DNA of 64,000 nucleotides from Conus ventricosus (lineage: Eukaryota; Mollusca; Gastropoda; Neogastropoda; Conidae), in NCBI GenBank assembly GCA_018398815.1, contig CM031610.1, positions 36,508,866-36,572,865 of the forward strand, in the 5' to 3' direction. Both the position numbers and the translations under genes were made by a program. The notes under the pieces were generated by a model. That model was not told where the DNA came from, ran no database searches, and worked only from the letters and a program-made list of their open reading frames with translations. Positions 33,779-44,920 of this stretch are shown here, piece after piece. The stretch's first letter is position 1; each line of letters starts with the position of its first letter.

Positions 33779-34436
33779 GTTCTGGCAAACTAGAATTAGA
33801 CTCCCCAGGGGTAATTAATAAAACAAAAATCAAAGTAGCAGTGTTAGGCATTGGTGGTTTTGGGATAAATTCTAGGGTTACTGTGTCATTCCCAACTTCA
33901 ACTAAGGTCTTTCTGCTCACCACATATTCGCGTTTATATTTATCTATTACAATCTGCTTTTTCTGTTGTGTTCCTGGGACAAGACTAGCAAGAAAGGGAC
34001 CTGCATTCAAAGCTTTTCTAAAATTGTGTTTTTTATCAAAGTATACATTGGGGCTTCGTAAGCCAAATTTAAAATCCCAGTTAATTTCAGGACGCAAGAC
34101 CCACCTATTGTCTTGTCTATAAAGCCTGTATTCATATTTGCCGTAATCAGTTGTTTCTAGACTTCTTATTTGTTCTAGTTTAGGATATTGCCGTCGTTTT
34201 TTGTCTTCAATTTCTGTTCGTTTGTAAACTCCATCTGTGTATTCAAATCCATAAACATTTCCTATCGCCCCTATCAGATCAAACTCGGCTGTGTCTGCTA
34301 GGTCTTTTAGCTCTACTGCAGTGCATTTAGGAGCTAGCTGCGCTTTTGATTCTGGCCCCCGAGACATTCGTTTTAATATTAAAATTATAAAACAAATTGT
34401 TATAAGCAATAATAATAAACAATCTACAATAAACAA
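33747..34436 (-). CDS. Polinton ORF with N-terminal membrane anchor, 229 residues
   Basis: N-terminal membrane segment (MFIVDCLLLLLITICFIILI) followed by KRMSRGPESK and a globular part with Tyr/Arg-rich strands (YGKYEYRLYRQDNRWVLRP) and a C-terminal beta-rich stretch (DTVTLEFIPKPPMPN). It is the first gene inward from the right TIR, transcribed toward the integrase. I do not recognise the family. A structural or membrane-associated virion-type role is possible given the Polinton context, but this is inference. Confidence 0.55.
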   Translation of the reverse strand: MFIVDCLLLLLITICFIILILKRMSRGPESKAQLAPKCTAVELKDLADTAEFDLIGAIGNVYGFEYTDGVYKRTEIEDKKRRQYPKLEQIRSLETTDYGKYEYRLYRQDNRWVLRPEINWDFKFGLRSPNVYFDKKHNFRKALNAGPFLASLVPGTQQKKQIVIDKYKREYVVSRKTLVEVGNDTVTLEFIPKPPMPNTATLIFVLLITPGESNSSLPERVSKRSTIIV

Positions 34437-34582
34437 ACGTATTTAACTGGGGGTCAGTTCGTAAGCATAGCTTAGCGTGCTTAGATTTTTCTAACTGCTC
34501 TAACTGGAAGGCTATGTTTGTTCTGATTTGTTGTGGTGGTGCTGGAAGTAGAGCGTACTGTAAACCATTAGATTTTATGCTC

Positions 34583-34807
34583 TTGGAGAGAAGGTAAATA
34601 TCTGTTCACGATCACCAAATCTTATCTTGCACGTAAGCCCCCATTTTAAAGTAACGATTTCGTCGATTTTTGCATGTTAAGTTTGGTTGTAAAACGGGTG
34701 TTAATTTTGGTAAAAAGCGACATGAGAAGGACGTGATTTGTTTGTGAAAAGGGGGGTTTTCGTGCAAAATAAGATGGGTGGTCTTGAACATAGATATTTA
34801 CCTTCTC
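34583..34807 (-). repeat. Right TIR of the Polinton-derived element
   Basis: Near-perfect complement of the left TIR, one terminal base shorter. Contains the same internal fold-back (GAGAAGGTAAATATC near 34,587 and GATATTTACCTTCTC near 34,793). Confidence 0.9.
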
Positions 34808-35219
34808 TACCGAGTTCGATAAATGCTTACGAACGGCCGATTGCTGGGCATGTTTAGGTGTTGACACCACATACACTACAATGTACCGTACCGTTAAACG
34901 ATTGTTTTCACGAAATATTGTTGCCCCAGCCTTCTGTTACCTCCCTGCATAGTATAGCAGGTTCCTTTTCCCAGAAGTATTGAGCATGTCGCTGTCATGG
35001 ACACACGCAGATCAACACCGTTTACAAACTTCGATTATCCTAAATGTTTGAAATAATTTATCAAAAGTAATGAGAATACACGTTTACTTTATTCTGGGGG
35101 AGGGTGACCACCAGCCGAACACACATCGACACACACGCACTACAAAACGAGACGGACGACACGGGCTCAGAAGACAAGACAGCACAACACTGGAGATGAC
35201 ACAAGACTGAACAGACCCA

Positions 35220-36200
35220 AATCCCACCCCACGCTCCTCTTTCCTTGTCTTCCACTCCCCCCCCACGCTCCCTCTCCCCCCTCCCAACTCCCCCCCCCTT
35301 CCCCCCCCCTTGGAAGAGTGGGGGGGGGGGGGGGAGTTGGGAGCAACTCCCCTCCCACCCGTTCCCCCTTCACCCGCTCCCAGGAGAGTTGGTGGGAGGG
35401 GAGTTGGGGGGGGGGGGGGGGGGACAGGAGTTGCTCCCAACTCCCCTCCTACCCACTCTCCCCAGGAGAGGGGAGTTCCTCCCTCCCCCCAAGGGGGAGC
35501 AGGTGGGAGGGGAGTTGAGTTGAGTTGCTCCCAACTCCCCACCCACTCTCCCAGGGGGAGTTGGGTGGGGAGCTACTCCCCTCCCGCCTCCTCCCTGGGT
35601 GGGAGCAGAGGGGGTGGGGGAGTTGGTAGCAGCCACTCCCACCCACTCTTCCCCCAACTCTCCCAGGGGAGTGGGTGGGTGGGAAGTTGGGAGCAACTCC
35701 CCTGGGGAGTTGGGGAAAGAGTGGGTGGGAGGGAGTTCTCCCAACTCCCTCCCACCCACTCTTCCCCCAACTCTCCCAGGGGAGTGGGTGGGTGGGAAGT
35801 TGGGAGCAACTCCCCTGGGGAGTTGGGGGAAGAGTGGGTGGGAGGGAGTTCTCCCCCCAACTCCCCACCTACTCTCCTGGGGAGGAGGGAGGGAGAAAAG
35901 TTGGGAGCAACGTGGGAGAGTGGTTGGGTGAATGGGTGGGGAGTTGGGAGCAACTCCCGTCCCTCCCCGCCACCCCCTGCTCCCAACTCCCCCCTACTCT
36001 CCTGGGTGTGTGGGAGAGGGATGGGTGGAGGGTTTCCCCTGCTCCCATCCCCCCCCCCCCAACTTCCCTCCCACCCTCTATCCTGGATAGGAGGGGAGTT
36101 GGGAGCAACGTAGGGTGTTGGGAGCAACTCCCCTCCCACCCCATTCCCTCCCCCTGCGCCAAACTCCCCTCCCACCCACTCTTCCGTCCCCTGCTCCCAG
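35220..36200. repeat. G/C-skewed palindromic minisatellite in the last intron
   Basis: About 1 kb of shuffled GTTGGGAGCAACTCCC, CTCCCACCCACTC and GAGTGGGTGGGAGG motifs, alternating strand sense so that neighbouring segments are mutually complementary. Long open frames on both strands (up to 324 codons; Gly/Pro/Ser-rich) exist only because the repeat lacks stops. Confidence 0.9.
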
Positions 36201-36353
36201 GGCAGCTGGTGTTGGGTGCGGCTTTGGGCGTGGTGTGGTGCGGGGCGTGTGGTGGGGTGTGTTGGGGGGATGTCGAGGGGGGGTGTCGAGTGTGGTGTGG
36301 TCCGAGTCGTTCAGACGAAGACTCCTGGCCAACACAAACAGCAGAGACTTTAC

Positions 36354-36547
36354 CTGTTGCAGAACTGGTACACCCGTTCGGGGCGGCCCTCGGGGTCCGA
36401 CCTGGAGTGCACCAGGTCCCACCAGTGGTGGCGGTCGATGTCCGCCACCTTGCCCACGCACACCTGCACCTCCGAGGTGGGCACCAAGGTGCGGAATTTC
36501 TCCTGCAGGTCCCCGTTCTCCACCAGCGACGTCCGCGACGGCATGGA
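36354..36547 (-). CDS. sif: sif-like exon 16: PHc domain
   Basis: Acceptor CCCAACAG and donor AACAG|GTAAAG; phase 0 in, phase 2 out. Encodes SMPSRTSLVENGDLQEKFRT, VPTSEVQVCVGKVADIDRH and HSRSDPEGRPERVYQFCN. The last motif is the conserved end of the TIAM PHc barrel (EGRPERV). Confidence 0.92.
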
Positions 36548-37154
36548 CTGTTGGGAGGGAGGAAAAAAGAAGAGGGGAAACACTGGCGAAAACGATGGGC
36601 AAATGGAGGGTGGTCGTGTATGAAATACATTCCACCACTCTATCTATAAAATTATGGAGAACTGGTAAAATAATGGTGAATAGCGGACAATATATTTTTT
36701 CCCGGCTGCCTCTTTCGTGCCACTTCAGTGCCTTTACTCCCCACAGTCCCGGCATTGGAAAGTCACATGCAGCAGAAAAAGGGGAAAAGTAACGAAATTC
36801 GGTTTGAAATAGCGTAACGTATTTATTATAAAACGCCATATCGATAGATGATATAGCATAAATGTTGCTTGTTCTACATTAAAATAACATTTCGTATATT
36901 GTTTTTTCTTTCTTATGTTACATGTGCGTGATTGTTCGGTCGTTTTGAGTTTTTTTTTTCTATTCTGTTGCACTGTTCTTGCATATTTTCATTCATAAGA
37001 ATGTTGAAAGAAATGAACAACTTGACGGTACAGTACATGTATATTTCTTTAAGAATACTATTTTTTTCCCTTCAGAACGAAACAAATACTTCTGTATGGT
37101 CGTCATGCACTCAAACAGCAATATCCAATGTCTTCACATCGGTTCCACACTTAC

Positions 37155-37325
37155 TTTCGACTTCCGTCGCTTTCGTTCGCAACAGAGGAAGACGACTCCC
37201 ATCTTGAAGACGAAGACGATGTTCTCAAAGTCTGTGCTTTTCTTCACTTTGCCTAGGTAGTCCGCCATGTTGCACCACTCCACCGTGCCGTACATTTGCA
37301 GGTCTCCCACCGACAGTTCGATCGG
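37155..37325 (-). CDS. sif: sif-like exon 15: start of PHc
   Basis: 57 codons, phase 0/0, donor AAA|GTAAGT. Encodes IELSVGDLQMYGTVEWCN, LGKVKKSTDFENIVFVFK and VVFLCCERKRRKSK, the opening strands of the second PH domain with its basic loop for phosphoinositide binding (function by family). Confidence 0.93.
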
Positions 37326-37881
37326 CTGCACACACCAAGCAATGCCAGCCATTCCGTCAGTACTTCGCCCTCGAGATTTCCATCCTCCGGGAGGCCACGT
37401 CCGGAACCTGTTTCAGCCATGGGATTTCTTCTGCATGCAACCAAACCCTGAACTCCCGTCGTTCTAATTCTGTTACCTAGCCCACGGTCCCAGGTCCTGT
37501 GAACAGCTCAAAATGTTCCCATGACTGGTTATCCAAAATATTGAGAGAAAAGTAAACCGATTTTAACTGAAAAGTTAGGTACCCCCCGCCCCTCACTCAA
37601 CTGAAGACAATCTACTGACGGCAAAAAAAAAGCCAGATAAACGATTCAGAAAGTTTTTTTTAAAAACCAGATGATCCTCCGATATGGAGGTAAACGTGGA
37701 TATAACCAAAAAATCTTTTCTACCAGTAGAATCTGAATGAACAGGTAACCCTCGGCTCTATGCAAAAAAAAAAAACTGCAGTAAAGGTTTCAATTCACCT
37801 TCCACAGTATTAACGAAAAGCAGGACGCAGTCAGGCAAGCATTTGTTTACCACAGAGCAGGACGAGGGCGGACCAACTTAC

Positions 37882-38006
37882 TGGTTTGTTGGGGTGCACT
37901 TCCTTGTACTTGAGCGTCAAGTCGTTGAACACGGACCCGTACTCTTCGTAGATCTTCTGCATCTCGTTGATGTGCTCTGCCACCGCTTCCATCCCTTTCA
38001 GGGCCT
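37882..38006 (-). CDS. sif: sif-like exon 14: end of DH domain
   Basis: Phase 1 in, 0 out; donor CCA|GTAAGT, acceptor TCTTTCAG. Encodes [20 protein letters not shown] and [15 protein letters not shown], the conserved last long helix of the RhoGEF domain (CR3 region). Confidence 0.95.
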
Positions 38007-38034
38007 CTGAAAGACGCATCAATAACCAGATGTC

Positions 38035-38210
38035 ACCAGTCGCCGTGGCAGCAGCGGTTAGCATTGCCAACAGTAGTTGGAAAGTTGGAGTTCAATCCTC
38101 GTCTAGAACATTTCATCACCGTGTAATGCTTTGGCCTTGGCTTACTCCTACCCAGAGTTTTTGTTTTAGTGTGCAAAGGCCTCGGATGAGAAGACTCAAG
38201 TTGGAGAGTC
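38035..38210 (+). repeat. Possible tRNA-derived SINE
   Basis: GGCAGCAGCGGTTAGCATTGC resembles an A box and GGAGTTCAATCCTC a decayed B box. A related word order (GCAGTGGTTAGCATTGATGGC) occurs inverted near 63,070. Ends undefined. Confidence 0.35.
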
Positions 38211-39186
38211 GTCTACAGTTCCAGACACCTGACCGATGCATGCAAGTTTTGCTCAAATTTCCGGTTCAGCGCTGCATGTGTCTGTTTCTGTCCGCCGTTA
38301 TTGATCCCCGTGGGTGTTATGAGGGAAAGTGCAGTGTACAGCCCTGCCGTTGCATCCCGTGGGTTAGGGGTCAGTTGGGGGAAGGGCTTGAGTGGGGGGG
38401 ACGTCAAGTATGGAGATCCATGATCAGAACTTGGGTAAACGGCCTTTGTTTCCCGAAGATGAGTATGGCTGCTTAATGCGGATAAAAAGGGTCATACACA
38501 CAACTCACTGCCTGGCTATACAGGGAGTGTCCGCAGGAGTATCAGCCTGCGTACGCAGACAGACAGAAGACAACGGCCTTTGTTACGAACAGTAAACAAG
38601 TGGGGTAACTTTTGCTCCCGTAAGAAAACCTAACACAGAGTAACTTATTCAAGTTTAAAAGGCTGTGCCAGTCTTGAATAAAGTCAAATACATAGACGAA
38701 CAATCTAATAGTAGGGGGAAAAACAAGCGCAGGCCAACAACTGAACTGTCTTCATAGTAATGACTTGGCAAAGATTTGGGGGGGAGTTTGAAGATGAAGA
38801 AACTGGGAACATGAAATTAAGAAAATATATTACAGATATGAAAACTTTTCACTCGCTGCATAAGGTTACCCTTAAGCTGCTTTGTTACGAAGTTTTAGGC
38901 ATCAAGTGGCTGAATGGAATGGGTACTTAACGGGGCGATGGAGGGCAAGGGTGGCTGGCGTGGGGCAGGGTGTGTGCGCGCGCGCGGATTATTCACGCAG
39001 GTGAGAATGATTCTGGTGTTCAGGTTTAGAGAACAGAAAAGCCCGAAACCACGAAGATGTGATGCGACGATGGCAAAGGGAAGCAATTCATGCTATCCCC
39101 ACGCGTTATGTTTTAATAGAGAATAAGAACCATTTAACTCCTTACAGATCAATGCTACATTGTCCCCCGTCTCCGTTGGCGAGCAT

Positions 39187-39620
39187 TAGCGCTTGTGTCC
39201 ACAGACCCCGCACAGACCGTACAGAAAAAGTGCGGTTGCGTTCAACACTATATTTTACTACTAGACTTGTCCACAGCAGCCAGTCCGCTACGGCCAGACT
39301 TTTACCTGTTCCGCACAATCTGGGTGGCGTCAAGCATGCCAGACATTTTCTGGTCTGTACGGGCAGAAAAGGTCGTGATTTGCGTGCTCCCCGATCTTTA
39401 CAAATTGGGTGCACCCAAAAACGTCGTTTGGATGCTAGAGATCTTTTGTACCACCACCGGAGCAGAAAAATCTTGCGCTTCCTTGTCACCGCCATCTTGC
39501 AAAGCGGGCAGAACTATGCGGACCCTGTGGAGACGGGTAACCGCACCTTTCTGTCCATACCTTTTCTGGCCCGCAAAAAGTATGGTCTGTGCGGGGTCTG
39601 TGGACACAAAGCCTTAACAT
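39187..39620. mobile_element. MITE-like inverted-repeat element, ~420 bp
   Basis: Inverted ends GCTTGTGTCCACAGACCCCG...(39,190) and its complement CGGGGTCTGTGGACACAAAG (39,591-39,610), with further inner complementarity (CGCACAGACC/GGTCTGTGCG). No coding capacity of its own; the target duplication was not resolved. Frames on both strands mirror each other, as expected of a fold-back. Confidence 0.65.
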
Positions 39621-40007
39621 GCGTAGACATATCAAGACAGATGGTTTGGGGGACGATTGAACAATTCACCTCTTTGCCATGATTTTTCTATTTTTGTGAA
39701 CGAGGCATTTCGGTAAACCCCCAACCCACCCCCCCCCCCCCCCCTTTTTGCTTTTCTGTGGAGCTCATGAAAATCATCATTTGAAAAATCTTAAAAATCG
39801 GCTCACAATTATGTTCTTGTTTGATCAAAACGTTACTCTCGTCCATACAATGTATAACACTAACAATGTGTACCGGACAGGGAATTTGAATTAAAAAAAA
39901 GCAAAAAAAAAAGCGTTGCTCCAAATCCATCTCATGCCTGGTCAAGCTCAAACGCCGTTTTATTTCAAGACTGTCACCTCACTTATAGCAACACCACGAG
40001 CACTGAC

Positions 40008-40184
40008 CCGTTAGGTGGTGATGTTCATCCGTGTTGGACAGGGTATGGGCGCACAGCTGCTGCAGCAGAAGCGGGTACTTGAGGATGCGCTGGATAGGTT
40101 TGATCATGTAGGATTCCAGGGTGGCCGAGTGCTGCTGCTTGGGATTCCGCGCCAAGAGGAACTCTCTCAGAGCTTCATTGGCAT
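40008..40184 (-). CDS. sif: sif-like exon 13: DH domain core
   Basis: Phase 1 in, 1 out. Encodes [20 protein letters not shown], then [20 protein letters not shown] and [17 protein letters not shown]. The [13 protein letters not shown] motif is the most conserved DH helix (CR3 start) and contacts the GTPase switch regions in family structures. Intact, no shift. Confidence 0.97.
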
Positions 40185-41629
40185 CTGTACATCATCACTG
40201 ACCTTAATGTTACAATTCTGATGGCTGCAGATGTTTCTGCAGTTCATCCACCTATATATACGTGCATTTCTTTTATTTGTCGCGTTATGTTAATGCCATG
40301 TGTACGTGTGTGCGCCCGTGTAAATCCATCCACAAACACTGAATTTAAAAACTGCTGTGGGCGATATTTACAGAATGGTATGATAAAAAAAACTTGACGT
40401 AACACCCTGGAAACTTGGTATTTGTCAACCTTTTCAACATGGAATAAGACTTAAAACTTGTCTCGAGTCCAATATTGTCCGAATTTTTCAGTTCCGTTCC
40501 TACTTCCCGTGGATGCAGAAAACCGTTTCAAGCAACACCTTTACTAGCATTTACACCCTATTGAAGACGATCTACTTCTTCCCTTCAGTGCAGAGATACG
40601 TAACGACAGATAGACCTTTACAAGGCACACACAAAAATGTTAGATTTGGGAGTTTACTGACGACTAAATTCCATTTGCAAGTGGACATCATGGACTAATG
40701 CATTCATTTTCAGTACCATATGTGTTCTTTCAGTTCACCTGCGATATAAACTAAAAAAATTCTTTCGTTCCTAACCAATTCCGGTGACCAGAAATTCCAT
40801 TTTGGAGACTGCTGACTTGGACATCATTATAAACTTAGATTTGTTTTCGGACACCTCTCTCTGTATGCAACAGTGCACACAGATGTGCATTTAGAACAGT
40901 GTCTTGGAAGACGTCCCTAGAATTCATTCATTCATGGACCTTCCCACTCTCCCTTTTTCCAGCTTGGCTGAAAATGGCAGGTTGTGACTGCACTCCACTG
41001 GGGCAGAATATACACTTTTATTCCGCATTCCCCTTTTCTCGCCTGTTCCAATTCAGCCTTTAAGAAATCATACTGATAAGTCTGTAAAAACATAATTCTT
41101 TCTGAAATCATACTGACAAGTCTGTTTAGGCTTTTGTGGAAAGACAGCGAAATGTACATTCATGATAATGCTACAATTGGGGTTGCTCTGTCCCTCCGTT
41201 TTCTCGTACCTAGAATGAGTCTTTAAAAAGAAAACGTCTACAAAATATACATTCATCATGATATAATTGGGTTTGTTCTGTCCCTCCGTTTATCGTACCT
41301 AGAATGGGTCTTTAAAGAAAAGAAACACCTACAAAATGTACATTTATGATATAATTGGGTTTGTTCTTTCCCTTCCGTTTTCCCGCACCTTCTTTATGGG
41401 AAAAAGTATATATAACCTAAGTCTTGCGCAGTTGTAACCGATTCTTGACCCTTGACAATGCATCGAGATTGTCCATTGTATCGTCACCTTTAAAATGTTA
41501 TCTCCCCTCATTGCAATGTTACAGACATTATTAAAAAAAAAAAACCGAAGCAGAGGTAGAAAGACGAGGACAGAGTTCGGATTAGTGTGAAGGGCGACGA
41601 GAAGCATGTTCTTTGCAGGGGTGACTTAC

Positions 41630-41738
41630 CTGGGTTGAGGATCTTCTGTGTGCGGGAGTGACTAGCACAGAACGAGCTGTAAACTTTGAAGTGGTTGGCA
41701 TAATACAGGAAGGACCCGCCAATGGAAAACAGCACCCT
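41630..41738 (-). CDS. sif: sif-like exon 12: DH domain
   Basis: Phase 0 in, 1 out; acceptor TGTTGCAG, donor CCCAG|GTAAGT. Encodes [20 protein letters not shown] then [16 protein letters not shown], matching the DH helix with FLYYA and YSxFCASH typical of TIAM. Confidence 0.95.
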
Positions 41739-42814
41739 CTGCAACACAGCCACTTGAAAGTTTTACATACAGCTGTGGTTCTGATGTGCGCAGAAAAAGA
41801 ACTAGGCTGCATGAAAGTGGCAACGAGGGGATAAGAAAGAGAGTCTCGTATTTTTGTGGGAGTACATATATGTTGTTGTTGTTGAGAGAGAGAGAGGGTG
41901 AAGACAGTCAGGAGAGAAGAAAATCGGGTTATAAATGTTACAATGGTACAAAGTGAGTGCAAGTGTGCGCATTCGTGTTAAACACATATGTATGTCGACA
42001 TGCACACATTTTAAGAAGCAGTCAGTTAATAAAGACGCAGACAGTTTTTTTTTAAGAAAACTGCCACTCATCACACAGACATGACGACTGAATTGCACAT
42101 AAAACCCACATGCTCCCAGATCTGAAGCTATTTTGGCATCGGCTCGATTCAAGTGGTGTACACACCCCTAGATAGTAGTTTCTTTTTCGAACATTCCATC
42201 ACAAAAATTGCACTATTTATTGAAAACAGTAAAAAGATACGGGAAGAAATAAGCAGAAGACTAAATGGGAAAATAAGCAAATGGACATAAATAAATCACG
42301 AACACAATACATAAATATGGATACCTTTAAGTAGACTAAAACAAACACTACACATGCCCCCACACCACTCCCCCTCGCCAATGATGGCCATAACAATATT
42401 GCCTCCCCTGTCTGACATTTTTTTTTCCATTATGAGGAATAATAATAATGCATTGAACTGTCCCCTTCCGCATGAAAAATAATACGCCATTCACCGTTTG
42501 ATCACTACTTGGCGTTTCCCTAACACCAGTCTTGTCAAATTTGATGGGAACCTTCTATCGACTTGTTTTGGGCTGCGCTAACCTTCAACCCGTAAAAAAC
42601 AAATTCTGCCGATAGTGGCTTTCTGTGCAATTCGTTGAACTTACTTTCCACCAATTGATTCTCTCGTCTAACTGGATTGTTAACATAGCTCCAATTTAAA
42701 ATTATCTTGCAAACACAGACACAAGTACGCACGGACGGACACATATACGCATTTATGGACACATGCAGGCATGCGTGGGCTGCAGAAAAACAAGCATGGT
42801 CCAGCAGGCTGCAT

Positions 42815-43205
42815 CAGAACGAGTGGTCGAAAAAAAACCCGGTCATTCATCAATTTCTGTCTGAGTGGTCGAAAAAAACCCGGTCATTCATCAATTTGTT
42901 CCGAGTGGTCGAAAAAACCCGGTCATTCATCAATTTCTGTTCCGAGTGGTCGAAAAACAAAACTGTCATTCATCAATTTCTGTTCTGAGTGGTCGAAAAA
43001 AAAAAACTGTCATTCATCAATTTCTGCTCTGATGGTCGGAAAAAACAACCGTCATTCAATTTCTGTTCCGAGTGTCGAAAAAAAAAAAAAAAACGGTCAT
43101 CATCAATTTTTGTTCTGAGTGGTCGAAAAAACAAACGGTCATTCATCAATTCTGTTCCGAGTAGTCGGGGGAAAAAAAAAACAAAAACGGTCATTCATCA
43201 ATTTC
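42815..43205 (+). repeat. ~42-bp tandem repeat, about 9 copies
   Basis: Unit: GAGTGGTCGAAAAAA, then CGGTCATTCATCAATTTCTG and TTCC. Copies differ mainly in A-run length, so the frames wander between phases; the peptide series SFINFCSEWSKK is an artefact. Confidence 0.93.
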
Positions 43206-43781
43206 TGTCATTAAATCACCACAGGTTTCCAGACCTGATCCTCTCTGAAAAACAAAACTGCTGTTTATTAAGACTACTGCACTGACGTGGAACACCGATT
43301 GAAAATGAATGACAAGAGATGGTTCTATTCTCCCGTTGAGCAAGCTGCAGTGACGGGAAGAATCCACAAATTCAGTCTCTACAACTGTCTGTTACAATGG
43401 TTCCAAAACAGAGATGTGCCCTCCCAACTCCCGAGAAATTTCATAAATGACTTAGTTCTCAAACAATCAAAACGCTGCCAGCTTACTGTTCCTTAAATCA
43501 GATGGTGTTCTCGAATCGCAACACAGCATGATCAGTCGAAAGACATGAAGTATTCCAAATACGGTTACAAACAGCTGTAGTAAATCTCATGTCTAGAACC
43601 TTTTCTAGAACTATTTAGAAACTTCCATCATTTGCACATCCGTCATCAGGTAAGAAAACTTTACATTGGACAACTTCGTAACAGTTGTACAGCAAAATGA
43701 AATCACAACGATCTAGTTCAACCACAAACATACGGAAAACACCAGCTACACAACACACTCCGAACTCCGGCCTGTACTGAC

Positions 43782-43975
43782 CTTGAAGAGCTTGGTGTCC
43801 TCGGTGGTGAAGAACTCGGCTCCAGCTCGATGGCTTGCTCCAGGCTGTGCAGGAATTGCTGCTGGAACTGCACGATCTCCGTGATGTTGCCGAACAGCTC
43901 CGACACCTTGTCCGACGTCAGGAACGTCTCCTCCTTCAGCGGCTCCAGGTAGCGGGTCAGCAGGCACAGCAGGTC
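43782..43975 (-). CDS. sif: sif-like exon 11: first DH core exon (one base short)
   Basis: Acceptor GTGGGACAG, donor AAG|GTCAGT. Encodes DLLCLLTRYLEPLKEETFLT, SDKVSELFGNITEIVQFQQ and QFLHSLEQAIELEP, then in the next frame EFFTTEDTKLFK. Length is 194; 195 is needed for the phase-0 junctions on both sides, so one base is missing around the GG at 43,818-43,819. This is DH conserved region 1-2. The adjacent intron sequence repeats this exon's splice acceptor many times. Confidence 0.93.
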
Positions 43976-44655
43976 CTGTCCCACAGAGGGCAGTGGGCTT
44001 TAAACGGGAGGGTGAAACACAGCAGGTCCTGTCCCACAGAGGCAGTGGGCTTAAAGGGGAGGGTGAAACACAGCAGGTCCTGTCCCACAGAGGGCAGTGG
44101 GCTTAAAGGGGAGGGTGAAACACAGCAGGTCCTGTCCCACAGAGGGCAGTGGGCTTAAAGGGGAGGGTGAAACACAGCAGGTCCTGTCCCACAGAGGGCA
44201 GTGGGCTTAAAGGAGAGGGTGAAACACAGCAGGTCCTGTCCCACAGAGGGCAGTGGGCTTAAAGGGGAGGGTGAAACACAGCAGGTCCTGTCCCACAGAG
44301 GGCAGTGGGCTTAAAGGGGAGGGTGAAACACAGCAGGTCCTGTCCCACAGAGGGCAGTGAGCTTAAAGGGGAGGATGAAATACAGCAGGTCCTGTCCCAC
44401 AGAGGGCAGTGGGCTTAAAGGGAGGGTGAAACACAGCAGTCCTGTCCCACAGAGGGCAGTGGGCTTAAAGGGGAGGGTGAAATACAGCAGGTCCTGTCCC
44501 ACAGAGGGCAGTGAGCTTAAAGGGGAGGATGAAATACAGCAGGTCCTGTCCCACAAGGGCAGTGGGCTTAAAGGGGGGGTGAAATACAGCAGGTCCTGTC
44601 CCACAGAGGGCAGTGGGTTTAAAGGGAGGGTGAAATACAGCAGGACTTGTCCTGA
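43976..44655 (-). repeat. 52-bp minisatellite duplicating the 3' splice site of exon 11, ~13 copies
   Basis: On the minus strand each unit reads CCTCTGTGGGACAG followed by GACCTGCTGTGTTTCACC: the acceptor plus the first ~11 bases of exon 11, then intron-like CCTCCCCTTTAAGCCCACTG. The array therefore offers about a dozen copies of the acceptor before the real one. Peptide frames such as GQDLLYFTLPF on the minus strand are repeat read-through. Confidence 0.95.
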
Positions 44656-44920
44656 AATCCTTAAAACACTACGTCCAAAATAGGGGTAGGTGAGGTTTAA
44701 ATCGAAAGTTTACATCCAGCAAATCAAAGTCAAACTTCACTATTTCGGTTTCATAAAGGAGGTGTCACTGCGCGCATACTAGTCCATATACGCTACACTA
44801 CATCCGCTAAGTTTTGAGACCACACTGCGCCTCGTGGCCATGACTTAACAGATGTCTAACCTACGCATTAGCCCAACGCGCCGTTCAGACCTCGAGTAGC
44901 TACCTGGCAAAAATTCTCCA

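Larger units (their letters stand above)
31597..34807. mobile_element. 3.2-kb Polinton/Maverick-derived element with complete TIRs
   Basis: Inverted repeats of about 220 bp (31,597-31,820 and 34,583-34,807) bound the element. TACCGA is present on both sides (31,591-31,596 and 34,808-34,813), a perfect 6-bp target duplication as expected of Polintons. Inside are a Polinton-type integrase on the plus strand and four small frames on the minus strand, arranged convergently. No DNA polymerase B, packaging ATPase, protease or major capsid gene is visible, so this is an internally deleted or reduced element. It lies in the intron between the last two sif exons. Confidence 0.85.

Noticed and set aside
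35310..36839. Open frames of 200-324 codons on both strands, Gly/Pro/Ser-rich
   Set aside because: They coincide with the G/C-skewed repeat that lacks stops; all six frames are open, and the only real coding here is exon 16.
42707..43285. Frames with FINFCSEWSKK peptide repeats
   Set aside because: Tandem repeat with variable A runs; no conserved frame.
44311..44683. Frames with GQDLLYFTLPF or KGRVKYSRSCP repeats
   Set aside because: Read-through of the 52-bp minisatellite upstream of DH exon 11.
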